31,882 nucleotides of DNA from CAWUIO01 sp963922455 (GCA_963922455.1 CAWUIO010000077.1:1-31882); one strand, 5' to 3'. Positions 23,966 to 31,685 are shown, counted from the first letter of the stretch. A program made the numbers and translations. The notes: generated by a model from the sequence alone, not told the origin.

Positions 23966-25117
23966 ATGATTATTGAAGCGGCCCAAAGATTAGATCACGT
24001 ACAGGAATACTACTTCTCCCGAAAACTGGCCCAGATACGCCAGATGGAAGCCGAAGGAAAGAAAATTATTAACCTGGGCATCGGAAACCCTGATTTATTG
24101 CCCCCCGAAGAAGCTATCCAGAAGCTACGGGAGACGGTATTAGGGCCCAAAGTGCATGGCTATCAATCCTACCGAGGGATTCCGGAACTACGCGCGGCCC
24201 TCGCCGACTGGATGCAAGCCACCTATGGGGTTTCCCTCGATCCGGAACGTGAAATCCTTCCTCTGATGGGCTCCAAGGAAGGCATTTTTCATATTTCAAT
24301 GGCTTTTTTAAATCCGGGCGATGGCGTTCTCTTACCTAATCCGGGCTATCCGGCCTATGGAGCCGTGGCTCGATTGTTGGGAGCCCAACTCTTTCATTAC
24401 TCCTTAAAAGCCGAGCACGCCTGGCAAATAGACTGGGCAGCCCTCGAGTCCATGCCTTTAGATCAAATCAAAATTATGTGGCTCAACTCGCCGCATATGC
24501 CCACGGGAAGTCAATTAAGCCGAGAAACCCTGGAAAAATTATTGGCCTGGGCCCGGAAGAATCGAATTTTGCTGGTAAATGACAACCCATACAGCCTTAT
24601 CTTGCCTAAGGGCGCTCCTTGCAGTCTTTGGCAAGTAGCCCCCGAAAAAGACGTGCTACTCGAGCTTAATTCTTTAAGCAAAAGCTTTCATATGGCCGGT
24701 TGGCGGGTGGGTTGCCTGAGTGGCCGGGCCGATTATCTGGACACAGTCCTCAAAGTGAAGAGTAATATGGACTCGGGCATGTTTAAGGCCCTACAATGGG
24801 GCGCTGTGGCCGCTTTACAAGTCAAACCCGACTGGCATCAAAAGCAAAATGAACTATATGCCCGTAGACGAAAGCTCGTGGGGGAGCTTCTTGACCGCTG
24901 GGGCTGTGCTTACGAAAAAGACCAAGTAGGCATGTTTGTCTGGGCGAGCATCCCAGAGGGGTTCGAAAGTGCCGAAGCTTACTCAGAAAACCGCCTCCAC
25001 CAACACAGAGTCTTTGCGCCGCCGGGGGTCATTTTTGGAAGCGCGGGGGAGGGCTATATCCGCGTTTCTTTGTGCGTGCCCGAAGACACCTTAGAGCCAT
25101 TACTAGATAGATTTTAA
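23966..25117 (+). CDS. Class I/II PLP aminotransferase, probable aromatic amino acid or prephenate aminotransferase
   Basis: This 383-residue fold-type I aminotransferase would carry out the transamination step of tyrosine/phenylalanine synthesis, given its operon. PLP lysine is Lys239 in LNSLSKSFHMAGWRVG, with Asp206 and Tyr209 in VNDNPYS and Asn174 in LNSPHMPTG, a variant of the usual NPxNPTG. NLGIGNPDLLPP near residue 36 and a C-terminal YIRVSL Arg complete the substrate site. An upstream in-frame ATG at 23909 is rejected because it would translate through the leader terminator; ATG 23966 begins the conserved helix. One base separates its stop from the tyrA start. Prephenate versus 4-hydroxyphenylpyruvate as substrate cannot be decided here. 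Confidence 0.9.
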   Translation: MIIEAAQRLDHVQEYYFSRKLAQIRQMEAEGKKIINLGIGNPDLLPPEEAIQKLRETVLGPKVHGYQSYRGIPELRAALADWMQATYGVSLDPEREILPLMGSKEGIFHISMAFLNPGDGVLLPNPGYPAYGAVARLLGAQLFHYSLKAEHAWQIDWAALESMPLDQIKIMWLNSPHMPTGSQLSRETLEKLLAWARKNRILLVNDNPYSLILPKGAPCSLWQVAPEKDVLLELNSLSKSFHMAGWRVGCLSGRADYLDTVLKVKSNMDSGMFKALQWGAVAALQVKPDWHQKQNELYARRRKLVGELLDRWGCAYEKDQVGMFVWASIPEGFESAEAYSENRLHQHRVFAPPGVIFGSAGEGYIRVSLCVPEDTLEPLLDRF

Positions 25118-25118
25118 T

Positions 25119-25985
25119 ATGGAGCGCATCAGCATCATCGGTTTGGGTTTGATTGGGGGCTCCTACGCCCTTTCCTTAAGATCCCGCGGTTTGGTAGGGG
25201 AGATTTGGGGAGTAGATCAGAATCCTGTCCATCAAGAAACTGCCTTAAAGCGGGGGCTGGTAGACCAAATAAGACCTTGGGAAGAAGCCATACCGCAAAG
25301 TGATTTGGTTCTTTTGGCGGTACCGGTGGAAGCCATTCGCCATCTTTTGCCCCAGCTTTTGGAGCATATTCCTGAGCATACCGTGGTGTTTGATGCCGGT
25401 TCTACCAAGCGGTCCATTTGCGAGGCAGTTCGGGAGCACCCGCGGCGGGGACAGTTTGTAGCGAGCCACCCCATTGCCGGGACGGAAAACTCGGGGCCCG
25501 AGGCGGCCCTAGCCGATCTTTTACCGGGTAAGCTTTGCATTTTATGCGAAAAGGAGCACGCTAAGCCAGAAGCTTGGCAAAAGGTGGAGGACCTACACCG
25601 TGGTCTGGGCATGGAATTATTGTACATGGACGCGGAAGAACACGATATGCACCTGGCTTACATTTCCCATTTGTCTCATGTAAGCTCCTTTTCCCTTGCC
25701 CTTTCGGTATTGCAGGCTGAGGAAGATGAGCAGCGTATATTTCAGTTTGCCGGTAGTGGTTTTGCTTCCACGGCCCGCTTGGGAAAGAGCTCCCCCGAAA
25801 TGTGGAGTTCCATTTTTCTGGAAAATCAAAAGCCTCTGGTAGAGGTATTAGATAAGTATCTCCAGGTTGTGGAGGGGTTTCGGGATATGATCCGCCAGGG
25901 CAACCGGCAGGGTTTGCTCGACTGGATGGGGAAAGCCAATGCTATCCGGCGAATCCTGGAAAAAGGCCCCCATAAAAAAGCCTAG
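25119..25985 (+). CDS. tyrA: Prephenate dehydrogenase
   Basis: The 288-residue enzyme oxidatively decarboxylates prephenate to 4-hydroxyphenylpyruvate. The NAD fold is IIGLGLIGGS (residues 6-15), with Asp33 ending the second strand (GVDQNP), consistent with NAD preference. FDAGSTKRSI and the active-site SHPIAGTENSGPEAA (His117) are intact. The second helical half includes EHDMHLAYISHLSHVSSF and FAGSGFASTARLG. No ACT or chorismate mutase domain is fused; chorismate mutase is encoded separately downstream. The last base of its stop codon is also the first G of repeat copy 6. Confidence 0.95.
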   Translation: MERISIIGLGLIGGSYALSLRSRGLVGEIWGVDQNPVHQETALKRGLVDQIRPWEEAIPQSDLVLLAVPVEAIRHLLPQLLEHIPEHTVVFDAGSTKRSICEAVREHPRRGQFVASHPIAGTENSGPEAALADLLPGKLCILCEKEHAKPEAWQKVEDLHRGLGMELLYMDAEEHDMHLAYISHLSHVSSFSLALSVLQAEEDEQRIFQFAGSGFASTARLGKSSPEMWSSIFLENQKPLVEVLDKYLQVVEGFRDMIRQGNRQGLLDWMGKANAIRRILEKGPHKKA

Positions 25986-26113
25986 GGGCTTCCCCGCGCC
26001 AAAAAATAGGAGGCTGATGGGAAATAGTGCCGGCGCGGGTCGGGCTCTCGCTACTCGCTGCCTTTCCCCGCCGGGCCTACACGAGCTCAGACAGGCCGCT
26101 CCATCCCTAAGCC
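25985..26113 (+). repeat. Dispersed GC-rich structured repeat, copy 6 (core type A), inside the tyrosine operon
   Basis: It begins GGGGCTTCCCCGCGCC on the last base of the tyrA stop codon. CGCGCC pairs with GGCGCG (26032-26037) across a 31-nt loop. It continues with GGTCGGGCTCTCGCTACTCGCTGCC and ends CCATCCCTAAGCC. It separates tyrA from the chorismate mutase gene and is in the operon's orientation. Confidence 0.85.
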
Positions 26114-26234
26114 ATGGGAATGGGGTAAGTAGAGAGAACGGCCCGCTTAGAGTACTGGCCTAGTGCCTGGAAAGATGAAGAAAAATTGTACACGTATACA
26201 GACCTAATTAATTTATCACAAGCAGATTAAAAAA

Positions 26235-26591
26235 ATGAAGGCAGAAGAAAACCTTGAAAATTCAGGCAAGCACCCAGGGAGTGCTGCCCCTGAACAACCC
26301 AAAGAATTAGACCAACTCCGCGCCAAAATTGATGCCTTAGACCAATTAATTCTCAGCCATTTTGCCGCCCGCATGGAAGTGGCCCAAAAAATTGGGGAGG
26401 TAAAACGAGAGCATCAACTGTCGGTACATCAAGGAGAACGCTGGCTTGCCGTACTGGAAAGCCGCTTTCATTTGGGGCAAACTATGGGTTTACGGCCCCA
26501 ATTCATCCATAAATTATTAGAACTGGTGCACGAGGAGTCCAAAAACCGGCAGAGCCCCTGGGGAGAAGAGACCGAAGCCTATACCATCTAG
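26235..26591 (+). CDS. aroQ: Chorismate mutase, AroQ type
   Basis: The 118-residue all-helical enzyme converts chorismate to prephenate, the substrate of TyrA. Active-site residues of the AroQ fold are visible: Arg29 (QLRAKIDALD), Arg46 (AARMEVAQKIG), Lys57 (GEVKREH), Arg69 (QGERW) and Gln106 (HEESKNRQ). An acidic 22-residue extension precedes the domain. It is a stand-alone mutase and lacks the DAHP synthase half to which Bacteroidota often fuse it. It lies 249 bases after tyrA with repeat copy 6 between, so it may be read from the leader promoter or from its own promoter. Its stop overlaps the convergent gene's stop. Confidence 0.92.
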   Translation: MKAEENLENSGKHPGSAAPEQPKELDQLRAKIDALDQLILSHFAARMEVAQKIGEVKREHQLSVHQGERWLAVLESRFHLGQTMGLRPQFIHKLLELVHEESKNRQSPWGEETEAYTI

Positions 26592-27370
26592 GATTCCGGT
26601 TCTACGACCAAGTGAGGCACTTGGCTGAGGTCCCAGTCGATTACCAGGCCTTGGGCAAGGCGACGGCTTACTTCGGCTCCGTATAATAACTCGCATAGGT
26701 AGAGGGCAGCTTCAAAGGAACGAGCCCCCCCGGCCGAAGTAATAAATTTGCCATCATGCACAAACCAAACATCTTCCTCCACTTCTAACTGCGGGTAGCG
26801 TTGGCGATAGGTGTCAACATCACTGGGAAAAGTGGTAGATACCACTTCATCGAGTAGCCCGCAATGGGCTAAAACAAAGGCTCCATCGCAGTGTGAGGTC
26901 ACAAACTTGGCTTTTTGCGACACTTTTTTTACGAAGTTGAGCATGACTTCATTTTCTAAATCTGTATCCAGGTGATGTTCGGCACTGGGTACTACTAGGA
27001 TATCAATTTCGGGAAGCTCAGCTGAGCTAAACTCAAAATCTGGATAAATATACATGCCTTCAAACGTCCGCACCGGTTTTAAAGACTGGGCCACGGTAAA
27101 AACATCCATAGCCTTGATACTATCCCGGTAGATCGTATGTTGGAAAATATCGAAGGGAGCTGTGAGTTCGGTATTGTACACCCCGTCCATGATCAAAAAG
27201 CCTACCTTGTAGCGACCGGGTTTCAGTTCAGGCGGGGGCTTTTTCCAGGTGGTTTGAGGGGTGGTTGTTTCTACGGAGACTTGACTCGACTCCAAGTAAT
27301 TTTCAATGCATCCTTGAAGGAAGAATACCCCAAGTAAAGCAGTAAAAAGTAGTGTATTTTTCTTTTTCAT
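26588..27370 (-). CDS. DJ-1/PfpI-family lipoprotein
   Basis: This 260-residue protein has a signal peptide with a clear lipobox (FFLQGC, Cys21) and a Pro-rich spacer to about 52. The DJ-1/PfpI fold follows: VGFLIMDGVYNTELTAPFDIF with Glu68, and the nucleophile elbow SHCDGAFVLA with Cys161. ITSAGGARSFEAALYL lies near the end, as in GlxA/AraC-associated amidase-like domains. The family includes glyoxalases, chaperones and regulators' ligand domains, and the exact activity cannot be assigned. A membrane-anchored, extracytoplasmic member is less usual than the cytoplasmic ones. It starts 20 bases after thrB and probably shares its transcript. Its stop overlaps the aroQ stop by four bases. Confidence 0.88.
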   Translation of the reverse strand: MKKKNTLLFTALLGVFFLQGCIENYLESSQVSVETTTPQTTWKKPPPELKPGRYKVGFLIMDGVYNTELTAPFDIFQHTIYRDSIKAMDVFTVAQSLKPVRTFEGMYIYPDFEFSSAELPEIDILVVPSAEHHLDTDLENEVMLNFVKKVSQKAKFVTSHCDGAFVLAHCGLLDEVVSTTFPSDVDTYRQRYPQLEVEEDVWFVHDGKFITSAGGARSFEAALYLCELLYGAEVSRRLAQGLVIDWDLSQVPHLVVEPES

Positions 27371-27390
27371 AATCGCTTAGGATTAGGTTC

Positions 27391-28323
27391 TTACTCGATA
27401 AGCCGAGTGCCTTCATCATCCACTTCGGTGATCAAGCTTTGGCAGTTTACTTCAAATTGGCGGAAGGTGCGTACCATGGCATCCTCGATAAAGCGGGCTT
27501 TTTTCCGGTCGTTGGTGATAGCAAATAAGCTAGGGCCTGATCCTGAAATGGCTACCCCATCGGCTCCCGCTCGGATGGCATTTTGTTTTACTTCCGAAAA
27601 GCCTTGAATGAGTTTGGCGCGGGCTGGCTCAATTACCTCATCGTTTAAACTTCGGGCAAAAAGGCTGTAATCGTCCTTGGCAAAAGCCGCGGTAATCAGG
27701 CAAGAATTGGCCATATTGAAAACAAAATCAGGAATGGGAACGTCTTTTGGTAAGATTTCGCGAGCTTCCTTGGTTAAGATAACGATATTGGGAGTCACCA
27801 AAATGAGGATAAGATTGCTAATAGATCCGATTTTGGTTACATCCAAGGGCAGACAAGAACGCGTTAAGGTGGCTCCTCCCAAGAGGCTAGGGGCCGTATT
27901 ATCGGCAAAGAAATCTCCTGAGACATATTCTTCGGCCCGGGTTGCGGGTAGAATTAGTTCTTCTTTAGTTAATTGAGAGCCATAGAGGTGATTGGCTGCA
28001 AAAGCCGCCGCCGCCGCCGATGCGGCACTAGATCCCAGCCCGGATCCCGATGGCATTCCCTTTTTTATTCTAAGCTCAATTCCTCCGTGGATATTCAGAA
28101 TTCGCAAAACCTCCTGGGCCGCAATCCCGGCTGTGTTTTTATTAGGATCTGTACTTAAGCTTACTGGAGACTCAATTGCACTGATACTTACCCCTGAGTC
28201 AGTTTTTCGGGCCTCTACAATATCGCCCAGATGTTTGACGGAGAGTCCTAGCACATCAAAACCCGGGCCTATATTTCCAATTGTAGCCGGGGCAAATACC
28301 CGGATCCATGCTTGTTCTTTCAT
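27391..28323 (-). CDS. thrB: Homoserine kinase
   Basis: The 310-residue GHMP kinase phosphorylates homoserine to O-phosphohomoserine for threonine synthesis. RVFAPATIGNIGPGFDVLGL near the N-terminus is the substrate-binding signature, PSGSGLGSSAAS (about 91-102) is the ATP loop, and GVAISGSGPSLFAI is the C-terminal GHMP motif. Length and motif order match ThrB fully. It starts six bases after the threonine synthase stop on the same strand, so the order is thrC-thrB. The DJ-1-like gene follows after 20 bases. Confidence 0.95.
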   Translation of the reverse strand: MKEQAWIRVFAPATIGNIGPGFDVLGLSVKHLGDIVEARKTDSGVSISAIESPVSLSTDPNKNTAGIAAQEVLRILNIHGGIELRIKKGMPSGSGLGSSAASAAAAAFAANHLYGSQLTKEELILPATRAEEYVSGDFFADNTAPSLLGGATLTRSCLPLDVTKIGSISNLILILVTPNIVILTKEAREILPKDVPIPDFVFNMANSCLITAAFAKDDYSLFARSLNDEVIEPARAKLIQGFSEVKQNAIRAGADGVAISGSGPSLFAITNDRKKARFIEDAMVRTFRQFEVNCQSLITEVDDEGTRLIE

Positions 28324-28329
28324 GCGCTT

Positions 28330-29745
28330 TTAGATTTGGGCGAGTGTTAAATGGTCTAGTAGGTATTGCTTAAACGCTGCATAGCTATGAGCAATCGTAT
28401 CTACCTTACGGTCTCTACGAAGCAATTGGGCCAAGGAGGCATTGGGTTGAGGTTTTGCGCCTAAGACCTCCTCGATTATTTCGGTAAACTTACCCGGATG
28501 GGCGGTTTGCATAACCACTCCAGGAATGGAGCCTTGACCAGGATTTTCTTGTTGATACGCTTCCCAAGCGAGCAAACCTATGGCCCCGTGGGGTTCCAAA
28601 ATCAAGTTTTTTTCTTGGTAAACCCTTTGCATGATTTCTCGCGTCTGATCATCGCTGAAAGCATAGGCGGCTAAGGTTTTTTGCATCTCAGAACGCTGGG
28701 GAGGAGTATGTACCCTACCTTGCTTATCCAACCAGCCTTGGTATAGGTCAAAAAAACGGGCTAAATTACTTGGGTTGCCAATATTCATAGCATTGGAGAG
28801 GCAGTTCAACGAGGGGCTAATTTTCTGATAGTCTTTTCCGTGCATAAAATCCGGAAAAGAACGGTTAGCATTGGTACCTACCACAATTCGGGAAATAGGA
28901 ACTCCCATACGCCGGGCAATTTCACAGCCAAGGGCATTTCCCATATTGCCCGAGGGGATGCTAAAAATTAAGGGCTCTCCTACTTCTACCAATTGTAAAT
29001 AGCAGTAGACATAATACACACTCTGCGGGATAAGCCGTCCTATATTGATAGAGTTGGCCGAGCTCAAGTTTAAGGAGTTTAAATCAGGATCAAGAAAAGC
29101 TTCTTTGACCAAGGCTTGGCAATCGTCAAACTTACCTTGGATGGCCAAGGTACGTACCCCCTCCCGTTCCACTTCCAACTGATATTTTTGTACGGGACTT
29201 ACTTCTTTTTCTGGGTATAAAATTAATACCTGAATCCCTGCTTGCCCTTGAAATGCTTCTCCAACGGCTCCGCCTGTATCACCTGAGGTAGCAACTAAGA
29301 TATTTAATCCTTGCTCAGGGGCCTTGCAGTAGCTCATCATACGAGACATCCACTGGGCAGCATAGTCTTTAAAAGAGGCGCTAGGGCCTTGATCAAGTTT
29401 GGCTAAGTAGGTGTTGGGGCCCAAGCTTTGGAGGGGTACCTCTGCCCCTTCCAGCCAACCGGCCGATTGGGAATAGGCCTCCTGGGTGATTTGACTCAAA
29501 ACATCGTTTGGTATTTCAGCGGAGAGCCATTTGTGAAAGATTCGCTCAGCGAGTTCAGGATAGGGGAGAGTCTTCCAAGATTGTAATTCTTTTTCACTGA
29601 GGCTAGGCACTTTGTCAAAGATATACAAACCTTCATCGGGGGCTATGCCCTCCAGAAGGGCCTCTCTGAACGGAACAAAGGGAGCTTTTTCGGAACGTTG
29701 ATGGTAGTTGGTACTGTAATAACGTATTTCCGTATCCATAGCCAT
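28330..29745 (-). CDS. thrC: Threonine synthase
   Basis: This 471-residue PLP enzyme converts O-phosphohomoserine to threonine. The PLP lysine is Lys126 in PSASFKDYAAQWM, with VATSGDTGGAVGEAF binding the phosphate ring region and SIPSGNMGNALG further on. The N-terminal RYYSTNYHQR and DEGLYIFDKVP segments are typical of the longer bacterial type. It lies 11 bases downstream of the LON-domain gene and six upstream of thrB. No aspartokinase/homoserine dehydrogenase gene (thrA) is adjacent. Confidence 0.95.
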   Translation of the reverse strand: MAMDTEIRYYSTNYHQRSEKAPFVPFREALLEGIAPDEGLYIFDKVPSLSEKELQSWKTLPYPELAERIFHKWLSAEIPNDVLSQITQEAYSQSAGWLEGAEVPLQSLGPNTYLAKLDQGPSASFKDYAAQWMSRMMSYCKAPEQGLNILVATSGDTGGAVGEAFQGQAGIQVLILYPEKEVSPVQKYQLEVEREGVRTLAIQGKFDDCQALVKEAFLDPDLNSLNLSSANSINIGRLIPQSVYYVYCYLQLVEVGEPLIFSIPSGNMGNALGCEIARRMGVPISRIVVGTNANRSFPDFMHGKDYQKISPSLNCLSNAMNIGNPSNLARFFDLYQGWLDKQGRVHTPPQRSEMQKTLAAYAFSDDQTREIMQRVYQEKNLILEPHGAIGLLAWEAYQQENPGQGSIPGVVMQTAHPGKFTEIIEEVLGAKPQPNASLAQLLRRDRKVDTIAHSYAAFKQYLLDHLTLAQI

Positions 29746-29756
29746 GATACCTTGAT

Positions 29757-30386
29757 TTAAAAGTTGAGGGGATCAAAGTGACGGAAATGACCATTCATTC
29801 GGATCAATTCCTTGGTTCTTTCCATTTCGTTAATTACAGGGATAGCTTGTTCCAAATGGTCTAAAATATAGGATTGTCTGTCTTTTTCTGAGTTTAGAAT
29901 CAAGAGCTCATATTCTTGTTCGAGCGAAAGACCAATTTTGTGGGCTACTTCGTAGGAAAGTAAATTATCCGAGCTGAGGTTCATGTTTACTTGCAAAATT
30001 TTGTAAAGCTCTTCCAGGCGCTCGAGGAGGTTTTGTCTTAGTATAGGGTCTTCTTCATCACTAGTGGAGATCCACTCTATATGGCCACCGGCATATAATT
30101 TTTCTTTCCAAGGATTTTCAAAATTTCGTACTTTGAATACTTGCAGGCCTCGGGTTTTTATATCCATTCTTCCGTCTTCGTATACTCTCTCAATGCTTAC
30201 AATTTTGACTTGAGTACCGTAGTCGCTTACTTGGTTGTTGATAAACGAAGGGATGCCAAAGGTATTGTCGGCGGCTTGGGCGTCTGTGATGAGTTGTTTG
30301 TATCGCGGCTCGAATATGTGAAGATTTAGGTCTTCCTTAGGAAAAACTACCAAACCAAGAGGAAAAAGAGGGAGTTCATTATTCAT
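29757..30386 (-). CDS. LON-substrate-binding-domain protein
   Basis: The 209-residue protein consists of the N-terminal LON substrate-binding domain alone: LPLFPLGLVVFPKEDLNLHIFEPRYKQLI at the start, then VKIVSIERVYEDGRMDIKTRGL and the helical second half. It has no AAA+ ATPase or serine-lysine protease domain, so it is not a Lon protease. Stand-alone versions are widespread in bacteria and of unclear role, perhaps adaptors or sensors of unfolded proteins. It is followed by thrC after 11 bases and is probably first or second in a transcript that includes thrC and thrB. Confidence 0.92.
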   Translation of the reverse strand: MNNELPLFPLGLVVFPKEDLNLHIFEPRYKQLITDAQAADNTFGIPSFINNQVSDYGTQVKIVSIERVYEDGRMDIKTRGLQVFKVRNFENPWKEKLYAGGHIEWISTSDEEDPILRQNLLERLEELYKILQVNMNLSSDNLLSYEVAHKIGLSLEQEYELLILNSEKDRQSYILDHLEQAIPVINEMERTKELIRMNGHFRHFDPLNF

Positions 30387-30411
30387 AGGTAATGCATTAA
30401 AGCGCGATAAA

Positions 30412-30419
30412 CAAATTTA
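30412..30419 (-). promoter_or_regulatory. Candidate -7 box (TAAATTTG) for the LON-thrC-thrB transcript
   Basis: The minus-strand TAAATTTG matches TAnnTTTG and ends about 25 bases before the ATG of the LON-domain gene. No -33 element at a 19-base spacing was found. Read-through from gldH is the alternative. Confidence 0.35.
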
Positions 30420-30457
30420 GGAAATTTAGCAGCAAAAAGCATTAGACAGGTCTAGGC

Positions 30458-30988
30458 TTAGGGAGAAGATTTACTGATACGCACCCCAAAGCTGATAATT
30501 TCGGGCAAGGGATTTTCGCGCATATACTGTTTGATGCGAAGTCGGTACTCTCCGGGGGCCGGGAATTTGAATTTGGTCAAACGGGGAACCGATAGTTCGT
30601 GGGCAAACATATCACCCAGTCCACTACCAAAGGGCTTCCCGGTGCGGGAATCCATAAGGCTGATGTTTTGTAATTCCTCGTCTAGGATGGTGCCTTTATT
30701 ATCCTCTAAGTAAAATTTTACATAGAGGTTGTAGTAGGGATAATCTAGGGTGTTGCGTAATTCGTATTGAAAATCATATGAACTTTGGGCGTCATCGACT
30801 TGGAAATTAAAGACCATAACGGAGTCAATATACCACTTGCCCTCGGGTAAGTCATAAATTTTTTCGTAAAAGGGAGCTTCCTGGCAAGCCTGCAAAAAAA
30901 TAAGCCCTAGAAAAAAAGTAAATAAACGGCTACTATAATGAAAAGAGGACCAGGGCAAAGGCAAGGACTTTCGGTTCATGCAAAACAT
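30458..30988 (-). CDS. gldH: Gliding motility lipoprotein GldH
   Basis: In this 176-residue protein the signal region RLFTFFLGLIFLQAC gives a lipobox with Cys35. The mature part follows the GldH pattern: YDLPEGKWYIDSVMVFNFQV, RNTLDYPYYNLYVKFYLED, GSGLGDMFAHEL, then GEYRLRIKQYMRENPLPEIISFGVRI. GldH is an outer-envelope lipoprotein required for gliding and chitin use in Flavobacterium johnsoniae, and it is found in gliding and other Bacteroidota with T9SS. Starts at ATG 30988 or 30979 are both possible; both leave a long basic stretch before the hydrophobic core. It is upstream of the LON gene by 71 bases. Confidence 0.88.
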   Translation of the reverse strand: MFCMNRKSLPLPWSSFHYSSRLFTFFLGLIFLQACQEAPFYEKIYDLPEGKWYIDSVMVFNFQVDDAQSSYDFQYELRNTLDYPYYNLYVKFYLEDNKGTILDEELQNISLMDSRTGKPFGSGLGDMFAHELSVPRLTKFKFPAPGEYRLRIKQYMRENPLPEIISFGVRISKSSP

Positions 30989-31190
30989 ACTTTATAAGCC
31001 ACAAATATGGGGAATAAATCCAGAAGGGCGAAAAAACTCGTGAAGAAGGATCGTTTTTGATTAGAAATGAATTAAAAAGTGCTTATTAAATCTACTTTGA
31101 ATCAAATTATGCGTATGATTTGCCTCATACTAATCTAAGAGTCGTATCAGATATAATGACAGTTGATGACGCTTTTAGAACAAGTGATGG

Positions 31191-31685
31191 CTAACTACAC
31201 TCCTGGAAAGGGGACTGTACGCCCAAGGTTTCAGCTTTTTCCCAGTCTTCCAGGGCGCCTTCTTTGTCTCCCAAAATACACTTAACCGTGCCTCGGTTTT
31301 GGTAGGCTTCCCCATAATCGGGATTGAGGCGGATTGCTTCAGTAAAAAATTGCAAAGCATGGCCTGGCTTGTCTAGTAAGAAGTAAGCATAACCTTTCTC
31401 AAATAGCACTTCGGGGTAATCGCTTTTCAAGGATAAGGCCTTGTCATAATCGCCAATGGCAGCTTCGTTTTGGTCGATGAGTGATTTGCAAACCCCGCGC
31501 AAGTAGTAAATTTCAGAATTTTTAGGGGAAAGGGCTTCGGCTTGATCAAAGATACGGATTGCTTTTTCGTATTTGCCATCGGCGTAATAGGTGTATCCCA
31601 ATTCAAGAAGTTGCTCAACGGTTTCTTGAGCCTGGAGGGGAAGGACACAAGTCAGAAACAATAGGCTTACTGTAAGGCTTCGCAT
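31191..31685 (-). CDS. Secreted TPR protein
   Basis: The 164-residue product is read from ATG 31685-31683 (MRSLTVSLLFLTCVLPLQAQ), a clean signal peptide; the open frame extends 11 polar residues further upstream and is not preferred. The mature protein is about four TPR units (LGYTYYADGKYEKAIRIFDQA, YYLRGVCKSLIDQNEAAIGDYDKAL, EKGYAYFLLDKPGHALQFFTEAI, YQNRGTVKCILGDKEGALEDWEKA). It ends shortly after, at FQECS, without another domain. It is a periplasmic protein-interaction module of unknown partner. It is unrelated in layout to the large TPR gene at 1-1279. Confidence 0.85.
   Translation of the reverse strand: MRSLTVSLLFLTCVLPLQAQETVEQLLELGYTYYADGKYEKAIRIFDQAEALSPKNSEIYYLRGVCKSLIDQNEAAIGDYDKALSLKSDYPEVLFEKGYAYFLLDKPGHALQFFTEAIRLNPDYGEAYQNRGTVKCILGDKEGALEDWEKAETLGVQSPFQECS

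Noticed and set aside
23699..23986. N-terminal extension of the TauE/SafE permease by 96 residues
   Set aside because: The extension is polar, overlaps the whole divergent tyrosine leader and terminator, and adds nothing like a membrane segment before the conserved first helix at ATG 23698.
1562..26113. Dispersed repeats as integron attC sites or a CRISPR array
   Set aside because: No RYYYAAC/GTTRRRY boxes, no integrase, no regular spacing and no cas genes; copies are kilobases apart and lie in both orientations.
26174..26206. Ten-codon frame ahead of aroQ as a second leader peptide
   Set aside because: It has no run of Tyr, Phe or other regulatory codons and no terminator follows.
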